Part shown: positions 60,416 through 64,000 of the stretch, in pieces
Layout: each line of letters starts with the position of its first letter
Numbering within the stretch: the first letter of the stretch is position 1
Origin: Candidatus Blautia intestinavium
GTDB taxonomy: Bacteria > Bacillota > Clostridia > Lachnospirales > Lachnospiraceae
DNA length: 64,000 nt
Assembly (NCBI GenBank): GCA_019113745.1
Contig: DXGV01000022.1
Coordinates: 31,523 to 95,522, forward strand
Direction: 5' to 3'
The notes under the pieces: model-generated
Seen by the model: the letters and a program-made list of their open reading frames with translations, nothing else
Database searches by the model: none
Told to the model about the DNA's origin: nothing
Translations under genes and position numbers: made by a program

Positions 60416-61522
60416 TCAGGATAAGGTCAGGTCTCCGTCTTTTACCCAGCCCAGCCGTCTGCATACCTGGTTGATCGCAGGCGCCAGTATAGCCGGCAGT
60501 ATAAAAGAAATCAGTATAAGTCCTATCCAGTCGAAAGCGGTCGGACTGATCGCGGCCGCTCCGTTGGCAACAGCTGTTTCACTTGGAGCGAGCCAGCCTG
60601 TCCAGACACCCAGCTGTCCGCATAATCCGCAGGTCCCCATACCGGAATTGATGGCGTCGCCATTCATCTGCAGACGGAAAATACATGTTGCAATTGGTCC
60701 TGTGATAGCTGACGCCACTGTGGGGGCAATCCAGACACGGGGATTTTTAACGATATTTGGCATCTGCAGCATAGATGTGCCAAGCCCCTGGCTCACCAGT
60801 CCTCCCCATCCGTTCTCTTTGAAACTCATGACTGCAAAACCAACCATCTGCGCGCAGCATCCGGCCACAGCCGCCCCGCCTGCAAGCCCTGTCAGACCAA
60901 GAACAGAGCAGATAGCGGCAGAGGAAATGGGAAGGGTCAACGCCACGCCTACCAGTACAGACACTACAACGCCCATCAGGAATGGCTGCAGTTCTGTCGC
61001 CTGCATGATCACCTGGCCGAAAGCGCTGGCAACAAAACCGATAGGCGGGGCAATCACCCAGGCGGCTCCTATGCCAACGAGAGTTGTAACAACAGGAGTC
61101 ACAAGGATATCGATCTTCGTCTCCTTACTGACTGCTTTTCCTGCTTCTGCGGCAATGATCGCTACAAAAAGCACAGCCAGCGGACCGCCTGCCTGCCCCA
61201 ACGCATTGCACGCGTACCCTACGGTAGCCAGAGAAAACAATACCAGCGGCGGCGCCTGCAACGCATACCCGATCGCCACCGCCATAGCGGCGCCGCTCAT
61301 AAAGGACGCCATTCCGCCAATAGTGTAACCTACGCCGTTAATGGTCACAATCTGCGCAGTGAGAAAACCCACATGGAACTGTGTTCCAATGGTATTCAGG
61401 ATCGTGCCGATCAGCAGCGAACAGAACAGACCCTGCGCCATAGCGCCCAGGGCGTCTATTCCGTACCGCCGGGCTGAAATGACAATGTTCTTCCTCTTCA
61501 TAAAAGCTTTTAATTTTTCCAT
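60416..61522 (-). CDS. PTS-IIC-like membrane transporter, stand-alone
   Basis: The 368-residue protein has about ten membrane segments and many small residues (GVGYTIGGMASFMSGAAMAVAIGYAL, LPISSAAICSVLGLTGLAGG, SGMGTCGLCGQ). It fits the PTS_EIIC_2 family of IIC-like proteins that occur without recognisable IIA or IIB partners; none is seen here. Transport is the likely function, with unknown substrate and energy source. It has its own strong promoter and terminator. Confidence 0.83.
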   Translation of the reverse strand: MEKLKAFMKRKNIVISARRYGIDALGAMAQGLFCSLLIGTILNTIGTQFHVGFLTAQIVTINGVGYTIGGMASFMSGAAMAVAIGYALQAPPLVLFSLATVGYACNALGQAGGPLAVLFVAIIAAEAGKAVSKETKIDILVTPVVTTLVGIGAAWVIAPPIGFVASAFGQVIMQATELQPFLMGVVVSVLVGVALTLPISSAAICSVLGLTGLAGGAAVAGCCAQMVGFAVMSFKENGWGGLVSQGLGTSMLQMPNIVKNPRVWIAPTVASAITGPIATCIFRLQMNGDAINSGMGTCGLCGQLGVWTGWLAPSETAVANGAAAISPTAFDWIGLILISFILPAILAPAINQVCRRLGWVKDGDLTLS

Positions 61523-61637
61523 AATGTACCTCTCTCTTTCAGCCGATGAGCAAAACCCTGCAGACCGTTTATAACGCAGATTCTCTGCTGGTATAAATCT
61601 GTATGTATTGGTGTCTTGTCATCTAAATACTCATCAT

Positions 61638-61666
61638 ACTATACAGCTTTTGGGAGGACTTGTCAA
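61638..61666 (-). promoter_or_regulatory. Promoter of the PTS-IIC-like gene
   Basis: Minus-strand TTGACA (plus 61661-61666) and TATAGT (plus 61638-61643) are 17 bases apart. The leader is about 110 bases long; no riboswitch is recognised in it. Confidence 0.75.
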
Positions 61667-61797
61667 TTCTTTAATTACATTAATTTTTTATTTATAAACG
61701 AGCCGTTTCAACAGACTTTTCCCTCTTAATCCTGCCTCATAATTCGACTAAATAATCTTTGCCTGCAAGAACAGGTGTTTTCTATTCATAAGAACCT

Positions 61798-62586
61798 CTA
61801 CAACAGATACCTTTCCACAAGCCCCTTTACTATTCTGATGTCCAGGATTGTTTTTTCTGTTTCAAATGTAAGAATCAGATTTTCTCCGGGATATATGCCG
61901 TTTTCTTCATACGCCTGTATTTTTCTGACTGCGCTTCGCGCGTATACCGGATCATCCATTTTCCCGTCATGTTCCCAGTATATTTCTTTTCTGGTTTTTC
62001 TGGAAAGACAGGTAAAGTCCGGATATACCGTTCCAGCACCTTTCAGATACAAAGGTCTTTCATACTTATATGGAATATTATTCTGGAAAAAATAATCCGC
62101 CAGAATTTTTTCTGATTTTGATCGTACCCGCTCGCCTTTTTGCGTCAGTATAACGGCAGTCCCTTCCTGAAACTCTTTGCCCTGATATCTCTCTTTAAGC
62201 CACTATGCTATCTGCTGCTCCCAGGTCGGTTCCACAGGATCGATCAATTTCTGTCTCTCCACATGTTCTCTCTGATATACATTTGCAATTTCATCATAAT
62301 CTTTTACCAGTTTTCTAACCCGGGACAGACGTTTATCAGCTAGTCTTATAATCTTCTCATCGTATGATTTCTGCGCCAATCTGCGGATCAATTCCATCTG
62401 TTCTTTAGGAATATAACTACCGTTCTTTCTAGCTCCCTGCGTGCAGTGATAATACTGTACATTTTCTCTGCAACTGGATAAACGGAGCTTCCCCTGCGGC
62501 GCATCCTTTAACCGGACTTTTGCTTTCTCAAGAATCTGTTCCAGTCTTTCCTGTTCCTTTAACAGCAATTCCTTCAGCGTTTCCAT
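61798..62586 (-). pseudogene. PD-(D/E)XK-like hypothetical gene broken by one amber codon
   Basis: The ORF track shows two pieces (62203-62586 and 61798-62052), but they are one frame. From ATG 62586 (AAAGGAGGA upstream) the frame reads to TWEQQIA, hits a single TAG (plus 62203-62205) and continues WLKERYQGKEF without further stops to 61798, 263 codons in all. The N-terminal part is a charged coiled coil; the C-terminal part has SEKILADYF, YPDFTCLS and IYWEHDGKM, suggestive of a small PD-(D/E)XK nuclease-like domain. One nonsense change in otherwise intact sequence indicates recent inactivation, readthrough or a sequencing error. Confidence 0.75.
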
Positions 62587-63046
62587 AAAAATCCTCCTTT
62601 TTTCGTTCTAAGCGTACAAAAGACAACACGCTCCAGTCTGCGTAATTTCAACGATTTTCAGCACTATCCTCATTCAGTGTATCCTGCTTTCCATCGTCTG
62701 TCCTGTAAATCGCTGAAATTCCTGCGGTTGGAGTCTACGAGGCGAAAAGTAGTTTATTTCTGTTTCTTTAAGATACCTGATTATGATTGGCTCATGCAGG
62801 GCGTACGCGTAATGAAATTAACGCAAAAGAAACAGAAATCAGTCCTTTATTGGCCGTATTATCCCTCTTGTACACTGTTTTTTTAATCATTTCAGCGATA
62901 TCATTTATAGGCGTTGTCCAACGACTTCAACCTTTCTCGTCTAAATCGTACTTTGTGGCTTATATACCGCCCGGAATCAAATTTAACTTGTATAGCCGTA
63001 CATTTAAAACTTCAACACGGTTTAAGATCTCAAATTTAATCGCCAA

Positions 63047-63482
63047 ACCGTATTTTCCCGGAGAAAATACGGTTATATTCTCTCTTCTGACCTCTGAACC
63101 GTATCTTCTCGGAGAAAGTACGGTTATATTCTCTCTTTTGACCTCTGAACCGTTTCTTCCCGGAGAAAATACGGTTATATTCTCTCTTCTGACCTCCAAA
63201 CCGTATTTTCCCGGAGAAAATACGGTTATATCCCTTTTTCTGTTCTCCGGACCGTTTCTTCCCGGAGAAAATACGGTTACATGCTCTCTTTTGACCTCTG
63301 AACCGTTTTCTCCCGGAAAATGTACGGTTACATCCGCGTTTCTGTTCTCTGGACCGTATCTTCCCGGAGAAAGTACGGTTACATGCTCTCTTTTGATATC
63401 CGGACCGTTTCTTCCCGAAGAAAGTACGGTTACATCCTCTTTTCTGATATCCAGACCGTATCCTTCCTGAAAATGTACGGTT
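63047..63482. repeat. Nine tandem 51-bp units, each with a palindrome
   Basis: ACCGT begins units at 63047, 63098, 63149, 63200, 63251, 63302, 63353, 63404 and 63455, exactly 51 bases apart. Each unit holds a 27-base imperfect palindrome of the type ACCGTATTTTC-CCGGA-GAAAATACGGT, then about 24 bases of TATATTCTCTCTTCTGACCT-like sequence. The in-between sequence is also conserved. Since 51 is divisible by three, both strands stay open (17-residue protein repeats). Confidence 0.92.
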
Positions 63483-63785
63483 AGAAAGTTCATAGTGATA
63501 CCACAGCGGTATCTTTTATAATTTTGTACAGCTCATATTGGGAATTCAATTCCAGAAACCGTATTATGTACGGTCGAAAATTTAGAACAACTTGATATAA
63601 CCGTATCGACTGCTTAAATTAGCTTTCCATACGGATTATAATAGATTTTCTTGTATGAATAGCGCCAGTGTACAATAAGTACAATAGAAGAAAACGGCAT
63701 ATATCAGCGACAATACCGTCAATGAATGGATAATTTAGAGAGTGTTGTCCTTTGTACGCTAACGCCTGATTAATGAGATGTTAAA

Positions 63786-63815
63786 AAATCCCGGAAGCCG
63801 AAACTTCCGGGATTT
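63786..63815 (-). terminator. Intrinsic terminator of the rpsI fragment
   Basis: AAATCCCGGAAG and CTTCCGGGATTT form a perfect 12-bp stem with a 6-base loop; on the minus strand six T follow. It is the expected terminator after ribosomal protein S9. Confidence 0.85.
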
Positions 63816-63835
63816 GTCTTACGTAAAATAATAAA

Positions 63836-63883
63836 TTATCTCTTGCTGAACTGCGGAGCGCGACGTGCGGCTTTGAGACCGTA
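63836..63883 (-). pseudogene. rpsI: 3' end of rpsI (ribosomal protein S9), likely attachment site
   Basis: The minus strand encodes YGLKAARRAPQFSKR followed by TAA, the highly conserved S9 C terminus. Upstream of this the frame reads KYQGKTAQKRAQ and then unrelated sequence with a TGA near 63990, unlike S9. Only the last 16 codons plus terminator are therefore present. Integrated elements that use the rpsI 3' end leave exactly such a fragment; the element would extend rightward past the window. Confidence 0.65.
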
Positions 63884-64000
63884 TTGCGCTCGTTTTTGAG
63901 CCGTTTTTCCTTGGTATTTCGGGCTTTTCCGGACTTTTCGCTGTTCAGTTATCCTATGTGGTAACCACGGAAAATGGCTGTTTTTCAATCAGCAGCGTTC

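Larger units (their letters stand above)
62587..63835. other. Gene-poor segment bounded by inverted repeats (1.15-kb element)
   Basis: No convincing gene is seen. TAAGCGTACAAAAGACAACA (62609) and the inverted TTAGCGTACAAAGGACAACA (ending 63762) bound about 1.15 kb. Inside are nested inverted repeats near the left end (ATTTCTGTTTCTTT at ~62756 with its complement at ~62825; GCTGAAATT with AATTTCAGC-like arms), the 51-bp tandem array and another GTGTACAATAAGTACAATAG motif at 63668. No transposase is present. Two long ORFs cross the array on opposite strands but have no ribosome sites. Confidence 0.6.

Noticed and set aside
63047-63482. CRISPR array
   Set aside because: The units repeat every 51 bases with palindromic cores, but the sequences between them are also conserved, so there are no unique spacers, and no cas genes are seen.
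62787-63493. Two long ORFs (plus 62787-63470, minus 62960-63493) as real repeat proteins
   Set aside because: Both are open only because the 51-bp repeat is divisible by three. Neither has a ribosome site or a recognisable domain.

Overview
The window reads as chromosomal DNA of a low-to-mid GC anaerobic Firmicute, most likely a gut Lachnospiraceae-type Clostridium. The evidence is protein style, strong AGGAGG ribosome sites, TTGACA/TATAAT promoters, cyclic-di-GMP-I riboswitches and YesM/YesN regulators. The genus cannot be fixed from sequence alone. Nearly all genes lie on the minus strand.

Region 1 (1-3.7 kb) is a small radical-SAM peptide (RiPP) locus. On the minus strand it has a promoter, a c-di-GMP-I riboswitch with terminator, an unlisted 55-residue Gly/Asn/Cys-rich precursor peptide and a SPASM radical-SAM maturase. 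A second c-di-GMP-I riboswitch with terminator then precedes an HPr-kinase-like gene cut by the window edge. A nucleotidyltransferase-like gene runs on the plus strand.

Region 2 (3.7-30 kb) is one long minus-strand exopolysaccharide operon headed by a third c-di-GMP-I riboswitch. Its first two genes are unusual: a MotA/TolQ/ExbB-type proton channel fused to a degenerate EAL domain, and a MotB/ExbD-type membrane helix fused to a SpaA/Cna-B stalk. They are followed by a Wzz/Wzc kinase, polymerase, VanZ protein, glycosyltransferases, the full set for GDP-mannose and GDP-mannuronate-type sugar synthesis, a heparinase-II/III-like lyase, a CapK-like ligase, a Wzx flippase and an asparagine-synthase-like protein. 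A membrane diguanylate cyclase lies just upstream. Together they suggest c-di-GMP controls both synthesis of a uronate-containing polymer (riboswitch) and a proton-driven envelope machine (EAL receptor).

Region 3 (30-41 kb) is mixed. It holds a CarD-like regulator, an SPFH protein with a ribbon-helix-helix partner, a TetM-like GTPase fused to a YacP/Rae1-type NYN nuclease, a YhcG/DUF1016 nuclease gene bracketed by identical 69-bp palindromic repeats, a CsoR-regulated metal P-type ATPase, a TetR regulator and a glycogen branching enzyme.

Region 4 (41-61.5 kb) is a large carbohydrate-catabolism locus. It contains a ribose/xylose-type ABC importer, an enolase-superfamily dehydratase, two zinc alcohol dehydrogenases, a TIM-barrel isomerase, a PfkB kinase, a class II aldolase, two aldehyde dehydrogenases, a NanA/DapA-type lyase, a solute-binding protein/histidine kinase/response regulator triad and a stand-alone PTS-IIC-like transporter. 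The substrate cannot be named; a sugar acid or similar compound entering by dehydration and aldol cleavage is likely.

Region 5 (61.7-64 kb) is gene-poor and rearranged. It has a PD-(D/E)XK-like gene broken by one amber codon, a ~1.15-kb segment bounded by inverted repeats and carrying nine 51-bp palindromic tandem repeats, and the 3' end of rpsI (ribosomal protein S9) with its terminator but without the rest of the gene. The last looks like the attachment site of an integrated element lying beyond the right edge.
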